From: Flavobacterium jumunjinense
GTDB lineage: Bacteria; Bacteroidota; Bacteroidia; Flavobacteriales; Flavobacteriaceae
Direction of reading: 5' to 3'
Length of the DNA stretch: 64,000 nucleotides
Assembly: GCF_021650975.2 (NCBI RefSeq)
Contig: NZ_CP091285.1
Span: 3,100,001 to 3,164,000 of the forward strand
Numbering within the stretch: the first letter of the stretch is position 1; the number at the start of each line of letters is the position of its first letter. The position numbers and the translations under genes are program-made. Shown piece after piece: positions 34,771-44,028 of the stretch. Under the pieces are notes generated by a model, which was not told where the DNA came from, did no database searches, and saw only the letters and a list, made by a program, of their open reading frames with translations.

Positions 34771-35754
34771 TTGAAAAGATATCACGTAAAAAAATATACA
34801 AAAGAGTATTATAGGCTATGGAATGACTTTGTTGCTAATGCAAAAAACGCAACATTTCTGTTTCATAGAGATTTTATGGAATATCATAGTGATCGTTTTG
34901 AAGATTATTCCTTGTTAATTTTTGATGAGAAAGATAATTTAAAAGCAATTTTGCCTGCAAATAGAGTAGGAGATACAGTGTATTCTCATCAAGGTTTAAC
35001 CTATGGAGGATTGGTTCTTTCATCAGAAACATTTTTATCGGAAGTGATATTTATGATGAGAGCATTATTATTGTTCACAAATGAGAAAGGAATTAATAAA
35101 ATGAACTTAAAAATTTTACCTTCTATTTATTCTATTATTCCATCAGATGAAATGGAATATATCCTGTTTTTATTAGATGCTAATTTATTTAGAAGAGATA
35201 GTATTGCTGTGTTGGATTTAGAAAATAAATTAAAAATATCGAGGGTTAGAAAAAGAGGCATTAATAAAGGTAATGCTAATGGAATTGTGGTTAAAGAAAC
35301 GGATTCTTTTGAATCTTTTTGGAATGAGATATTAATCCCCAATTTAAAATCAAGATATAATGTTCTTCCTGTTCATACCTTAGAAGAAATCACCTATTTA
35401 AAATCGAAGTTTCCTTTAAAGATAAGACAATTTAATGCTTATCATGAAGACAAAATAGTGGCTGGTGTAACTGTTTTTGAAAAAGGAAGGGTTGCTCATC
35501 CTCAATATATTTCTGGAAATAAAGAAATTAATAATACTTTAGGAAGTTTAGACTATTTGTATCATTTTTTGATTGAAAATATTTATGCAGAAAAGAAATA
35601 TTTCGATTTTGGTATTTCTAACGAAAATGGTGGAATGAATTTAAACGAGAAATTGCATTATTGGAAAGAATCTTTTGGAGCAAGGACAGTTATTCAGAAT
35701 TTTTATGAAGTTGAAACTAAGAATTTTGTTAAATTAAATGATGTGCTACTATGA
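34771..35754 (+). CDS. FemAB-like GNAT family acyltransferase (BioF2-like)
   Basis: The 327-residue protein has the FemAB/BioF2-like double-GNAT pattern, with [20 protein letters not shown] near the start, [20 protein letters not shown], and the C-terminal [20 protein letters not shown] and [17 protein letters not shown]. It starts at a TTG because the conserved N-terminus ([18 protein letters not shown]) directly follows it. It opens the surface-glycan locus and precedes the DegT aminotransferase with a 4-bp overlap, so it probably N-acylates the aminosugar made by that enzyme, an inference from context. Confidence 0.8.
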   Translation: MKRYHVKKYTKEYYRLWNDFVANAKNATFLFHRDFMEYHSDRFEDYSLLIFDEKDNLKAILPANRVGDTVYSHQGLTYGGLVLSSETFLSEVIFMMRALLLFTNEKGINKMNLKILPSIYSIIPSDEMEYILFLLDANLFRRDSIAVLDLENKLKISRVRKRGINKGNANGIVVKETDSFESFWNEILIPNLKSRYNVLPVHTLEEITYLKSKFPLKIRQFNAYHEDKIVAGVTVFEKGRVAHPQYISGNKEINNTLGSLDYLYHFLIENIYAEKKYFDFGISNENGGMNLNEKLHYWKESFGARTVIQNFYEVETKNFVKLNDVLL

Positions 35755-36869
35755 TAAAATTTCTTGATCTAAATAAATTAAATAAACAATTTGAAGCTGA
35801 TTTTCAGTCGAAAATGAAACAATTTTTAGATAAAGGTTGGTATATACTTGGAGAAGAAGTAAAAACATTTGAATATGATTTTGCAGCATATTGTGGGACT
35901 AAATATTGTATTGGTGTAGGTAATGGTCTAGATGCTTTAGTCCTTATTTTTAAAGCCTATATGCAATTAGGAAAACTAAAAAAGGGAGATGAGGTTATTG
36001 TACCAGCTAATACCTATATTGCCAGTATTTTGGCTATTCTTCAAGCCGATTTAGTACCTGTTTTAGTAGAACCAAAAATAGAAACCTATAATTTGGATCC
36101 TGATTTAATTGAAGTCAATATATCTAGCAAAACGAAAGCAATTTTAGCGGTACACCTTTATGGTCAATTAGCAGATATGAATGCAATAAATCACATTGCA
36201 AAAAAACATAATTTATTAGTAATTGAAGATGCAGCACAGGCTCATGGAGCTATTTTAGATGTTGCAAATGATGAATTTGAGTTTAAAAAAGCAGGGAATT
36301 TAGCTAATGCTGCGGGTTTTAGTTTTTATCCTGGTAAAAACTTAGGAGCATTGGGTGATGCAGGTGCAATAACTACAAATGATGATGAACTAGCAGCAGT
36401 ACTTTTTTCGATGCGTAACTATGGTTCTAAAGTTAAATATCATAATGAAATGATAGGAGTTAATTCTCGTTTAGATGAATTACAAGCCACCTTTTTAAAT
36501 GTAAAATTGCCTTATTTAGATGAAGAAAATACGACTAGAAGAGCTATTGCGAAACGTTATTTAATTGAAATTAAAAATGATAAAATAATACTTCCATTTT
36601 GGAATGAATCAGATAATCATGTTTTTCACCTGTTTGTTATTCGAACAGAAAACAGAGAACAGCTAGCGAACTATTTAAAAGAAAACGGAATCGAGACGAT
36701 GATCCATTATCCAATAGCACCACATCATCAAGAGGCTTTAAAAGACATGAAATCGATGTGTTTTTCAATTACTGAAAAAATACATGATGAGGTATTGAGT
36801 ATTCCTTTGAATTCTGGTTTGACCAATGGAGAAGTGAATAAAATAGTAAAAGTAATAAATGAATATTAA
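35751..36869 (+). CDS. DegT/DnrJ/EryC1 family sugar aminotransferase (FdtB-like)
   Basis: This 372-residue PLP enzyme has the family motifs: [41 protein letters not shown] and the Schiff-base lysine 196 in [16 protein letters not shown], then [12 protein letters not shown]. It transfers an amino group to the keto sugar attached to dTDP. With the FdtA-type ketoisomerase at 45137 it would make a 3-amino-3,6-dideoxyhexose. It overlaps the acyltransferase gene before it and directly abuts the acetyltransferase after it. Confidence 0.93.
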   Translation: MIKFLDLNKLNKQFEADFQSKMKQFLDKGWYILGEEVKTFEYDFAAYCGTKYCIGVGNGLDALVLIFKAYMQLGKLKKGDEVIVPANTYIASILAILQADLVPVLVEPKIETYNLDPDLIEVNISSKTKAILAVHLYGQLADMNAINHIAKKHNLLVIEDAAQAHGAILDVANDEFEFKKAGNLANAAGFSFYPGKNLGALGDAGAITTNDDELAAVLFSMRNYGSKVKYHNEMIGVNSRLDELQATFLNVKLPYLDEENTTRRAIAKRYLIEIKNDKIILPFWNESDNHVFHLFVIRTENREQLANYLKENGIETMIHYPIAPHHQEALKDMKSMCFSITEKIHDEVLSIPLNSGLTNGEVNKIVKVINEY

Positions 36870-37442
36870 ATGTACATTACAAATAAAATAATTAAACGAA
36901 TATTTATAAAGTTAAAGATTTATAAATATAAAATGTTGTCTTCTTGTATTAATGTTAAAGGTAATCCATTAACGCATCAGGCTATATTGTACAATGGAGA
37001 AGGAAAGATTTTTTTTGGTAATAATGTGAATATAGGTTTTGAAAAATCAAAAAATTTTTACTCTCATTACGCTTATTTTGAAGCACGCGGGAGTAATAGC
37101 GAAATTAGTATTGGGAGTAATGTTTATATAAATAATGCCTTTTCAGTAGAGAGTGTTTCAAAAATAATAATTGAAGATGATGTTTTGATTGGTGTTAATT
37201 GTTCAATTTTTGATAGCGATGGACACCATTTAGATGTTGACAAAAGACATGTAGGTATCCCAAACTCTAAGCCAATTAAGATTTGTAAAAATGTATTTAT
37301 TGGTGACGATGTTACAATCTTAAAAGGAGTAACAATTGGAGAAAATTCAATTATTGGATGTAAATCATTAGTGAGTAAGAGTATACCTAAGAACTGTGTT
37401 TATGCAGGTAACCCAGTTAAATTCATAAGAGAAATAAATTAA
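36870..37442 (+). CDS. Left-handed beta-helix acetyltransferase
   Basis: The 190-residue protein has hexapeptide repeats of the left-handed beta-helix fold (FGNNVNIGFEKSKN, ISIGSNVYINNAFSVES, IEDDVLIGVNCSIFDSD, IGDDVTILKGVTIGENSIIG) and the WbbJ/CysE-type ending PKNCVYAGNPVKFIRE. The DGHHLD loop carries the catalytic His region. It O- or N-acetylates a sugar, possibly serving as the FdtC-type enzyme after the aminotransferase, although the serine/maltose acetyltransferase family is broader. It directly abuts both neighbours. Confidence 0.9.
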   Translation: MYITNKIIKRIFIKLKIYKYKMLSSCINVKGNPLTHQAILYNGEGKIFFGNNVNIGFEKSKNFYSHYAYFEARGSNSEISIGSNVYINNAFSVESVSKIIIEDDVLIGVNCSIFDSDGHHLDVDKRHVGIPNSKPIKICKNVFIGDDVTILKGVTIGENSIIGCKSLVSKSIPKNCVYAGNPVKFIREIN

Positions 37443-38452
37443 TGGATATTTTAATTAAATCGTTTAATAGACCATACTACTTGGATAGATGTTTATTTAG
37501 TATTCAAAAATTTGGCATTAATTTTACAGGTAGTATATATGTATTAGATGATGGAACACCGCAGAAATTTTTGGATAAAATAGTTTTAAAATATCCATAT
37601 ATAAAAATTGTTAAAACTGAGTTTTATGATAAAAAATCAAAATTAATTCAATCAAACTCAATAAAGGAAATTTTAGAGATACCTATTAAAACTTGGATTA
37701 CTTGTGCAGGAAACACATCAGAATATTTTTTATTGATTGAAGATGATTTTTGGTTCATTAGATACTTCAATTTTGGATTTTTTAATGGAATAGTAAAAGA
37801 TAATGATTTAGCAATTTTAAAATTAATTTGGTTAGGAAATAAAAAGGTTATTTCAGGAATTACTCAGAGAGAGGAAAAAAAATATTTAATATACAAACCT
37901 AATTTAGATAGTTTTAACCCTTTTTATTTTAAACTTTTCTTTTGTACAAATAGATTTAAAATTAGAAAAATATTTAAACAATTAAATGTGTTTTCTGATA
38001 AGAAATGTTTAAATTATTATTCGATTTATTCAGTTGCTGGTGCCGTCTTTAATAAAGAATACTTTGTTAATTTATGGAAAAATAATAATGGGAAAGTTGA
38101 TGAAAAGCTACAAATTTATAACGCATTAAAATTTTTAGGAAAAAAAAATCATTTTAAATTTGCAAGAACAAATGTAGAATATTTCAAAACTGGATTTATT
38201 TCTTCTGCTACAAATAAAAAAGATAACAATATTCAGATTGACATGTTTCAGTTTAATAATGTTTTAAACGAATCTTGGTTAAAGGGAGAGTTTCTAACTA
38301 CACAAGATTTGAAAAATGATATTTGTGAGGAAAAGATAATGAGAGTTTTAGAAAATCATAAAGAAGAAAATCATATAAAAGGAGAATTGTGGAAGAGTTG
38401 GGTTTTAAGTTTTAAAAATCAATTTAGAGCTATTGGTTGTAAAATTGATTAA
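37442..38452 (+). CDS. Glycosyltransferase-like protein
   Basis: The 336-residue protein opens with MDILIKSFNRPYYLDRCLFS and IYVLDDGTP, a GT-A (GT2-type) nucleotide-sugar-binding start, and has LLIEDDFWFI around residue 100, a possible Asp-containing metal-binding motif. The rest is divergent, with no recognisable C-terminal family domain. It overlaps the preceding acetyltransferase stop by one base and abuts the flippase gene. Its sugar donor and acceptor are unknown. Confidence 0.7.
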   Translation: MDILIKSFNRPYYLDRCLFSIQKFGINFTGSIYVLDDGTPQKFLDKIVLKYPYIKIVKTEFYDKKSKLIQSNSIKEILEIPIKTWITCAGNTSEYFLLIEDDFWFIRYFNFGFFNGIVKDNDLAILKLIWLGNKKVISGITQREEKKYLIYKPNLDSFNPFYFKLFFCTNRFKIRKIFKQLNVFSDKKCLNYYSIYSVAGAVFNKEYFVNLWKNNNGKVDEKLQIYNALKFLGKKNHFKFARTNVEYFKTGFISSATNKKDNNIQIDMFQFNNVLNESWLKGEFLTTQDLKNDICEEKIMRVLENHKEENHIKGELWKSWVLSFKNQFRAIGCKID

Positions 38453-38453
38453 A

Positions 38454-39947
38454 ATGGGTGATAAAGAAGAAGGTTTTCATAAGTCAATTGTAAGGGCTAC
38501 TGGAATATTTGGCTTTGTACAAGTCATTAAATTATTTGTAAAAGTAATTGTTGGGAAATTTACAGCTATTTTTTTAGGACCAGAAGGTGTTGGTCTTGTT
38601 GGTTTACTTACTAATTCGTTAGACTTAATAGGTTCTTTTACTGGGTTAGGTTTTAATATTACAGGTTCTAGAGCAATTGCAATAGCTGATTCTGACTCTG
38701 ATGATGTAAAAGTTTCAGAAACTATTGTAGTCTTGAATAAATGGGCATTAATAATAGGAGTTTCTGGAGCAATTCTTTCTTCTGTTTTTTCTAAATGGTT
38801 AAGTGTTTTAACATTTGGAACAAGTGATTATTATTATTGGTTTATTTTTTTATCATTATATTTTGTTTTTTCAAGTTTTACAGCAGCATATGGTGCAATT
38901 CTGCAAGGGAAAAGATTATTGAAATATATTGCTTTATCTTCAATTATTAGTACTTTCATTATTGCATTAACAACTTTTTTACTGTATTATTTTTTTAGAA
39001 AAGAAGGAATAGTTATTGTCATAATTGTTACCTCTCTAATTACTGCAATAGTAAATTTTTATTTTGTAAATAAAATTAAAACTGCCAATGTTATTATTTC
39101 TTTTAAGGAAATAATAAAAAAAGGAATACCAATTATTAAGACTGGTTTTTTACTATCGATTAATGTTATTTTTGGAAGGATTTGTTTTTACATTATTAGG
39201 TTATTTCTTAATCAAGGTGGTGCGAGTGCAGAAATATTAGGTTTCTATGAAGTAAGTCTTGTAATTTTTGTTTCATATTTAGGTATTGTTTTTACCGCAA
39301 TGAGCACGGATTATTTTCCTCAATTAACCTCTTTTAAAGATGATAAGTTAAAGTTTTTAAAATTAGTAAATCATCAAATAGAGATTAGTGTGTTAATAAT
39401 TACACCATCGATATTATTTATTTATTTAACGGGACCCTATCTTTTAGAGTTTTTATATACTAAAGACTTTAAAGCGGTATATTTAATATTAAAATTAGGA
39501 TTGTTAGCAATGCTTTTTAAAGCAATTATTTGGCCATTAGGTTTTATGATTTTAGCAAAAGGTGATAACAGACAGTATTTTAAACAAGAAATTGTTTCAG
39601 ATTTTATGAATATAAGTTTTACAATATTTTTTTATAATTATTTTGGATTACTCGGAATTGGGATTGCGATGTTAATGAATTATGTACTATATGGTATATA
39701 TATATATTATTATTTGAATAAAAAATATGATTTTGTTTTTTTTAAAGAGGCAAAAATCATGGTATCTGTCTCTTTTATTCTGTTGTTTATAGCGTCATTA
39801 TTAGTGTTGTATTTTGATTTTTGTAATATTATTTTCTATTTAATTTTGATTCTTTTAATATCAGTTATTTACTCATTATCAATTTTAAATAGAATAATTG
39901 ATTTAAAGAAAATATATGAAAATATAAAAAACAAGTTTAATAAATAA
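38454..39947 (+). CDS. Polysaccharide flippase (O-antigen/teichoic-acid exporter, MATE-like)
   Basis: The 497-residue protein is a membrane protein of about 12-14 helices with the polysaccharide-flippase pattern: FVKVIVGKFTAIFLGPEGVG and an amphipathic GDKEEGFHKSIVRATGIFGF start, typical of Wzx-type transporters. The start is set at ATG 38454, two bases after the previous stop; the upstream TTG/GTG starts would run into the preceding gene. It should flip lipid-linked glycan across the inner membrane. Confidence 0.9.
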   Translation: MGDKEEGFHKSIVRATGIFGFVQVIKLFVKVIVGKFTAIFLGPEGVGLVGLLTNSLDLIGSFTGLGFNITGSRAIAIADSDSDDVKVSETIVVLNKWALIIGVSGAILSSVFSKWLSVLTFGTSDYYYWFIFLSLYFVFSSFTAAYGAILQGKRLLKYIALSSIISTFIIALTTFLLYYFFRKEGIVIVIIVTSLITAIVNFYFVNKIKTANVIISFKEIIKKGIPIIKTGFLLSINVIFGRICFYIIRLFLNQGGASAEILGFYEVSLVIFVSYLGIVFTAMSTDYFPQLTSFKDDKLKFLKLVNHQIEISVLIITPSILFIYLTGPYLLEFLYTKDFKAVYLILKLGLLAMLFKAIIWPLGFMILAKGDNRQYFKQEIVSDFMNISFTIFFYNYFGLLGIGIAMLMNYVLYGIYIYYYLNKKYDFVFFKEAKIMVSVSFILLFIASLLVLYFDFCNIIFYLILILLISVIYSLSILNRIIDLKKIYENIKNKFNK

Positions 39948-39950
39948 TAT

Positions 39951-39958
39951 TACATTTG
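39951..39958 (+). promoter_or_regulatory. Candidate -7 element for the tail-fibre-like gene
   Basis: TACATTTG matches TAnnTTTG, 29 bp upstream of the ATG at 39988; a -33 TTG at normal spacing is not seen. Confidence 0.4.
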
Positions 39959-39987
39959 TAGGATAAAACTTTAAACAAATTTGCTTT

Positions 39988-41346
39988 ATGAAGAAATTTT
40001 TATTTTTATTTATAGGTATTCCATTCTTAGTTAATGCTCAAATTAATACCTCTTCTGGCGGGGCTTCTAATGTTTTACCAAATGCAACAACTACTAATAC
40101 AAATGTTGGAATTGGTACGGATAATCCACAGTATAAGTTGCAAGTAAATGGAGAGGTAGAAGCTAAACAAGGTATTTTTACTAGTGGCTTAGAAGATGGA
40201 GCTGTATTTAGTCCAGGAGGTGAAAGAAACGATAAGAGTATTGTTTTTGCAGCTGGAAGAAAGATTGGTTCTGGTTCTGGTTATGTTAATACACGGATGG
40301 TTAATATTTTTGATTTTCCTGTTTCAAACTTGAATCCAAAATCAGTTATTTGGTTTAATATTGTAGACAGAGCAGATGTGGATAGATATAGAATGTTTGC
40401 AAGTACAGGTGGCGATACAAATATGATTTTGTATAATAAAACCCAGCAAGAGATTTTTAAAATTTATGAAGATGGCTCAGATAATGTTTCAGTTCAGTTA
40501 GCTAAACCTAATTCTAAAATAGGTATTGGTACTAGTACTCCTTTAGCTAATTTAGAAGTCGCTGGTTTACCGAATGGTACTTATAATTTTGTAGACAGAA
40601 ATGATAGATGGGAAAAAACGTTACTACTTAATGTAGGGTCTTTAGTTAATAGATCTTCTGGTCCAGCAAATAGATTGTTAACATTTGCAGATTGGCCTGC
40701 TTCAAATTTAAATCCTAAAGCAGTATCATGGTTTAGTATTGAAGATAGAAATGATAATAATAGATTAAGACATCGTTCAGAAACAGATGGAACTAGTTCA
40801 TTTCAAATAAATGATAAAACTCAGTCAAGTGTTTTTTCTATTTATGAAGATGGAACAAATGCTTTTATTGATTTAACAAAACCTGAGTCATATCTTACTG
40901 TTGGTGGTAAAGCAGTCTGGCCTGTTGAGCATAACTTTTGGGTTAAAACTGGTTCTTCAAAATTTGAAGGTGATGTCATAGCTGCTACAAATATTGGTAT
41001 TGGTACATCTACATTTGTTGACGGTGCGGATACATTTAGGTTATCAGTAAAAGGAAAAGTGAGAGCAGAAGAAGTAAAAGTTTATGTTGGATGGGCAGAT
41101 TATGTTTTTGCAAAAGACTACCAATTACCTTCGTTAGAAGAAGTAGAAGAACATATCAAAGAAAAAGGACATTTAATAAACGTTCCTTCTGGTAAAGAAA
41201 TTGAAGAAAATGGTCTTTTTGTTGGAGAAATTACAAAAATTCAACAAGAAAAAATAGAAGAATTAACTTTGTATTTAATTGAACAAAAGAAAGAAATTGA
41301 AGTTTTGAAAGCCCAAATGAAATTATTATTGGAGAAAACCAAATAA
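39988..41346 (+). CDS. Secreted tail-fibre-like protein with internal duplication
   Basis: The 452-residue protein has a signal peptide (MKKFLFLFIGIPFLVNAQ), three tail-fibre-type segments (VGIGTDNPQYKLQVNGEV, IGIGTSTPLANLEVAG, IGIGTSTF), and two copies of an about 74-residue module (residues about 104-177 and 229-302) sharing SNLNPK, DR-D, and KTQ with IYEDG. The C-terminal YVFAKDYQLPSLEEVEEHIK and a coiled coil (about 415-450) are usual for Bacteroidota proteins of this type. It is surface or envelope located; function is unknown. It lies in the middle of the glycan locus but is not a glycan enzyme. Confidence 0.75.
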   Translation: MKKFLFLFIGIPFLVNAQINTSSGGASNVLPNATTTNTNVGIGTDNPQYKLQVNGEVEAKQGIFTSGLEDGAVFSPGGERNDKSIVFAAGRKIGSGSGYVNTRMVNIFDFPVSNLNPKSVIWFNIVDRADVDRYRMFASTGGDTNMILYNKTQQEIFKIYEDGSDNVSVQLAKPNSKIGIGTSTPLANLEVAGLPNGTYNFVDRNDRWEKTLLLNVGSLVNRSSGPANRLLTFADWPASNLNPKAVSWFSIEDRNDNNRLRHRSETDGTSSFQINDKTQSSVFSIYEDGTNAFIDLTKPESYLTVGGKAVWPVEHNFWVKTGSSKFEGDVIAATNIGIGTSTFVDGADTFRLSVKGKVRAEEVKVYVGWADYVFAKDYQLPSLEEVEEHIKEKGHLINVPSGKEIEENGLFVGEITKIQQEKIEELTLYLIEQKKEIEVLKAQMKLLLEKTK

Positions 41347-41359
41347 AGGAAATTAGGTT

Positions 41360-43069
41360 ATGAAATATTTATATATAATTTTCTGTGTCTTGTTTTCTTG
41401 TTTTTCTTTTTCCCAAGATTATAATAATAATTGGGTTTTAGCTAATTCTAAAATAAGTTTCGATACAAATCCAGCCACTTCAAGCGCTATCTCGAATGCT
41501 AATAAATATGGTTTCGCATCAGTAAGTGATCCAAGTGGAAACCTGCTTTTTTATACAGATGGTGTAAAAGTTTATGATAAGACATTTGGTATGATGCAAA
41601 ATGGGTATCTTACTTACGGGATTAATCTTTTCGATGAAAGAAGAGTGCAGCCTGTTATTATTGTTCCTCATCCTGGGAATGATAAGCAATATTATGTCTT
41701 TGTAAGTGACGTTCAGGACACACTTTGCGGATCATGTAGTAGTTTAACTCAGTATAGCTATTTTATTGTTGATTTTCAAGATCCGACTTATCCAAATGGA
41801 AAAGTAATAGAACCTTCTACAGGGAGTTCTTTGTTTACAAATACAGGTTATTTTGGACCTTTAACTTTAGTTAAAAATGCCTCGAACGATGGCTATTTTG
41901 TGATATTGCATACAAATCCAAGCCAAACAAGTGGTGGTGGATTACACAGTTATAAAATTGACTCAAATGGTATAAATTTAACCCCAATTTTAACAAATTT
42001 ACCCAATAATATAAATTATTATAATTTTTCTGACGCACGTGATTTTCGTTCTAATACTAAGGCAATAATGAGGTTTGGTATGAATAATACTAAATTTGGA
42101 GAGCTTTTAATAACAAATAGTTTTCACCAGGGACCAAATACTAATACTAATTTAAGTAGTTTTTTCACAATGGATTTTAATAATGTTACTGGTACATTCA
42201 GTAATTTTCAAATGATTCAAAGTAATTCTTCAAGTGCTTATAAAGATTTTGAGTTTTCAAACGATTCTGAAAAAGTATACTTTGTAAATAATAATGTCTT
42301 TGTTAAAGACTTAGCGAATCTAAGTTTACCAGATAGAAAATTAGCTGCGAATAATAGTCCAAGTGCATTTCCTTCAGCTTTACATGTTCAAAGAGATAAA
42401 AATAATGATATTATCGTGAGTAATAAAAACTCTAATATTCTATATAAATTGGATAATGTTAATTCTTATAATGCGTCAAGTATTATAACAAATTACTTGT
42501 CTTTAAATAGTGCATTAACAGATCATTATTTACCTCAATTCATTCCAAGTTTGTCCGATTCTTGTTTGTCCGATGTGGTGTTAACAACAAATGTTAATTC
42601 AGGAAGTGAATTCGTTCAGTCATCAAATTATATAACTGCAAAAAATGCTATTAATTCAAGTGCAATAGCAATTTATCACGCTAACGAAAGAGTGATTCTT
42701 GCAAATGGTTTTCATGCTAAGTCTGGAGCAATTTTCAAAGCATATATTGAAGGTTGTACTGGTGTCTTTCAATCAAAGAATAGTGATCAAAAAGACGAGA
42801 CAAATAATGTTAGAAATGACATTAATGATTTAGTTAAGTTATATCCGAACCCTAATAATGGTAATTTTGTAATTGAGATTGGTGATCATAATTTTAAAAA
42901 CGGAACAATTGAAGTTTTTGATAGTCATGGAAAAATTATTTATCAAAATAATTATTTATCGAAAGAAATGAATATTTCATTAGAGAATATTGAAAAAGGA
43001 GTTTATTTTGTGAAATTAATTTCTAATGACGGTAATATTGTTTTTGATCAAAAATTTATTAAACACTAA
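41360..43069 (+). CDS. T9SS type A sorting-domain secreted protein
   Basis: The 569-residue protein has a signal peptide (ending SFSQ), a beta-propeller-like body (about 20-400, with PSGNLLFYTDGVKVYD and PHPGNDKQYYVFVSD), a Cys-containing three-stranded coathanger-like region (about 420-465, HANERVILANGFHAKSGA) and a C-terminal type A sorting domain (last about 80 residues: LYPNPNNGNFVIEI, GTIEVFDSHGKIIY, GVYFVKLIS). It should be exported and anchored by the T9SS. It follows the previous gene by 13 bp. Confidence 0.92.
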   Translation: MKYLYIIFCVLFSCFSFSQDYNNNWVLANSKISFDTNPATSSAISNANKYGFASVSDPSGNLLFYTDGVKVYDKTFGMMQNGYLTYGINLFDERRVQPVIIVPHPGNDKQYYVFVSDVQDTLCGSCSSLTQYSYFIVDFQDPTYPNGKVIEPSTGSSLFTNTGYFGPLTLVKNASNDGYFVILHTNPSQTSGGGLHSYKIDSNGINLTPILTNLPNNINYYNFSDARDFRSNTKAIMRFGMNNTKFGELLITNSFHQGPNTNTNLSSFFTMDFNNVTGTFSNFQMIQSNSSSAYKDFEFSNDSEKVYFVNNNVFVKDLANLSLPDRKLAANNSPSAFPSALHVQRDKNNDIIVSNKNSNILYKLDNVNSYNASSIITNYLSLNSALTDHYLPQFIPSLSDSCLSDVVLTTNVNSGSEFVQSSNYITAKNAINSSAIAIYHANERVILANGFHAKSGAIFKAYIEGCTGVFQSKNSDQKDETNNVRNDINDLVKLYPNPNNGNFVIEIGDHNFKNGTIEVFDSHGKIIYQNNYLSKEMNISLENIEKGVYFVKLISNDGNIVFDQKFIKH

Positions 43070-43083
43070 ATTAATTGAATTTT

Positions 43084-43117
43084 AAAAGACTTATTTTTAA
43101 CTAAAAATAAGTCTTTT
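43084..43117. terminator. Bidirectional terminator between the T9SS substrate and GT2 genes
   Basis: AAAAGACTTATTTTTA and its perfect complement form a 16-bp stem with a 2-nt loop and a T-run. It serves the plus-strand gene ending at 43069 and overlaps the minus-strand stop at 43101. Confidence 0.85.
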
Positions 43118-43979
43118 TTTTTGCTTTAATTGCTAATAATAGAAGTTTTAAAACACTTCTAAAATTTCTGGAATATATAAATTTATGCATTTCAAATGTC
43201 ATTCGTTTTAAAATTGCTTTATGTTCTCTCTTTGTTTTGTTTAGAACAATTATTTTTTCAAAAATAGTTAAAGTAGATTGATGGAGATGTTTTGATTTTT
43301 CATTATTTCTTTTTAGAAAATGTGCACTTAAAGAGTTAGGTAGTTCTCTTTTTTTAGCCAATACTTCAGGAATATATTCAAAATTATATAACCTTGATGC
43401 TCTAACCCATAAGTCTAAATCTTCATAAGCAAGGTTTTCGTCATAAAAACCAACAGTTTCAAATACTTCCTTTTTTACCATTGAAGCAATTGAACAAATT
43501 TTCGTACTTCTACTTATTACCATTTCATATATATCACCACTTTCAGGTTTTTCTTTTCCGTTATAATAAATAGAAATGAATTTATCATTTTCATCAAAAA
43601 GTTCAATATTTCCGTAAACTAATCCTAATTTTTTGAATTTTGAATTTGTAAAAGTCTCAACTTGACGTTTAATACAATCTTTTAATAAAACATCATCAGC
43701 AGCTAGATCAACGAAATACTCACCTCTGGCTTTTTTTGCTGCATTATTAAAAGTTTTTGTATTACCCAAATTGACCTCATTTGGGATAAATAAAACATCA
43801 GGATGATTGATTAGCCAATCTTTAATAACTTGCTGAGAGCTGTCATTACTACAGTCATCTGTAATTATTAATTCAATATTAGGATAGCTTTGATTCAGTA
43901 CAGAGTTTAAAGCAGATACAATATAATCTTGATGGTTATAAGAAATACAAATAACACTAACTAAAGGAAATTTTTGCAT
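43101..43979 (-). CDS. Glycosyltransferase family 2
   Basis: The 292-residue protein is a GT-A fold enzyme: PLVSVICISYNHQDYIVSAL, SYPNIELIITDDCSND, the D-x-D-like LAADDVLL (about 95) and YEDLDLWVRASR (about 190) for the acceptor region. It transfers a sugar from an activated donor, probably in assembly of the surface glycan. It is divergent from the GT4 gene at 44029, and the first bases of its coding sequence contain the -33 element of that gene's promoter. Confidence 0.93.
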   Translation of the reverse strand: MQKFPLVSVICISYNHQDYIVSALNSVLNQSYPNIELIITDDCSNDSSQQVIKDWLINHPDVLFIPNEVNLGNTKTFNNAAKKARGEYFVDLAADDVLLKDCIKRQVETFTNSKFKKLGLVYGNIELFDENDKFISIYYNGKEKPESGDIYEMVISRSTKICSIASMVKKEVFETVGFYDENLAYEDLDLWVRASRLYNFEYIPEVLAKKRELPNSLSAHFLKRNNEKSKHLHQSTLTIFEKIIVLNKTKREHKAILKRMTFEMHKFIYSRNFRSVLKLLLLAIKAKKKTYF

Positions 43980-44006
43980 AGAGATAAATATCTTATAGTA
44001 TATTTG
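43974..44006 (+). promoter_or_regulatory. Promoter of the 44029 glycosyltransferase
   Basis: TTG (43974-43976), 22 bp, TATATTTG (43999-44006) is an exact match to the Bacteroidota consensus TTG-N(17-23)-TAnnTTTG. The GTG start lies 22 bp downstream. Confidence 0.7.
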
Positions 44007-44028
44007 CTACGAAAGTAAATAAACAAAG

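Noticed and set aside
34766..34773. TATTTTTG as a promoter for the FemAB-like gene
   Set aside because: It overlaps the TTG start codon needed by the conserved N-terminus, so it would leave no leader; probably a chance match.
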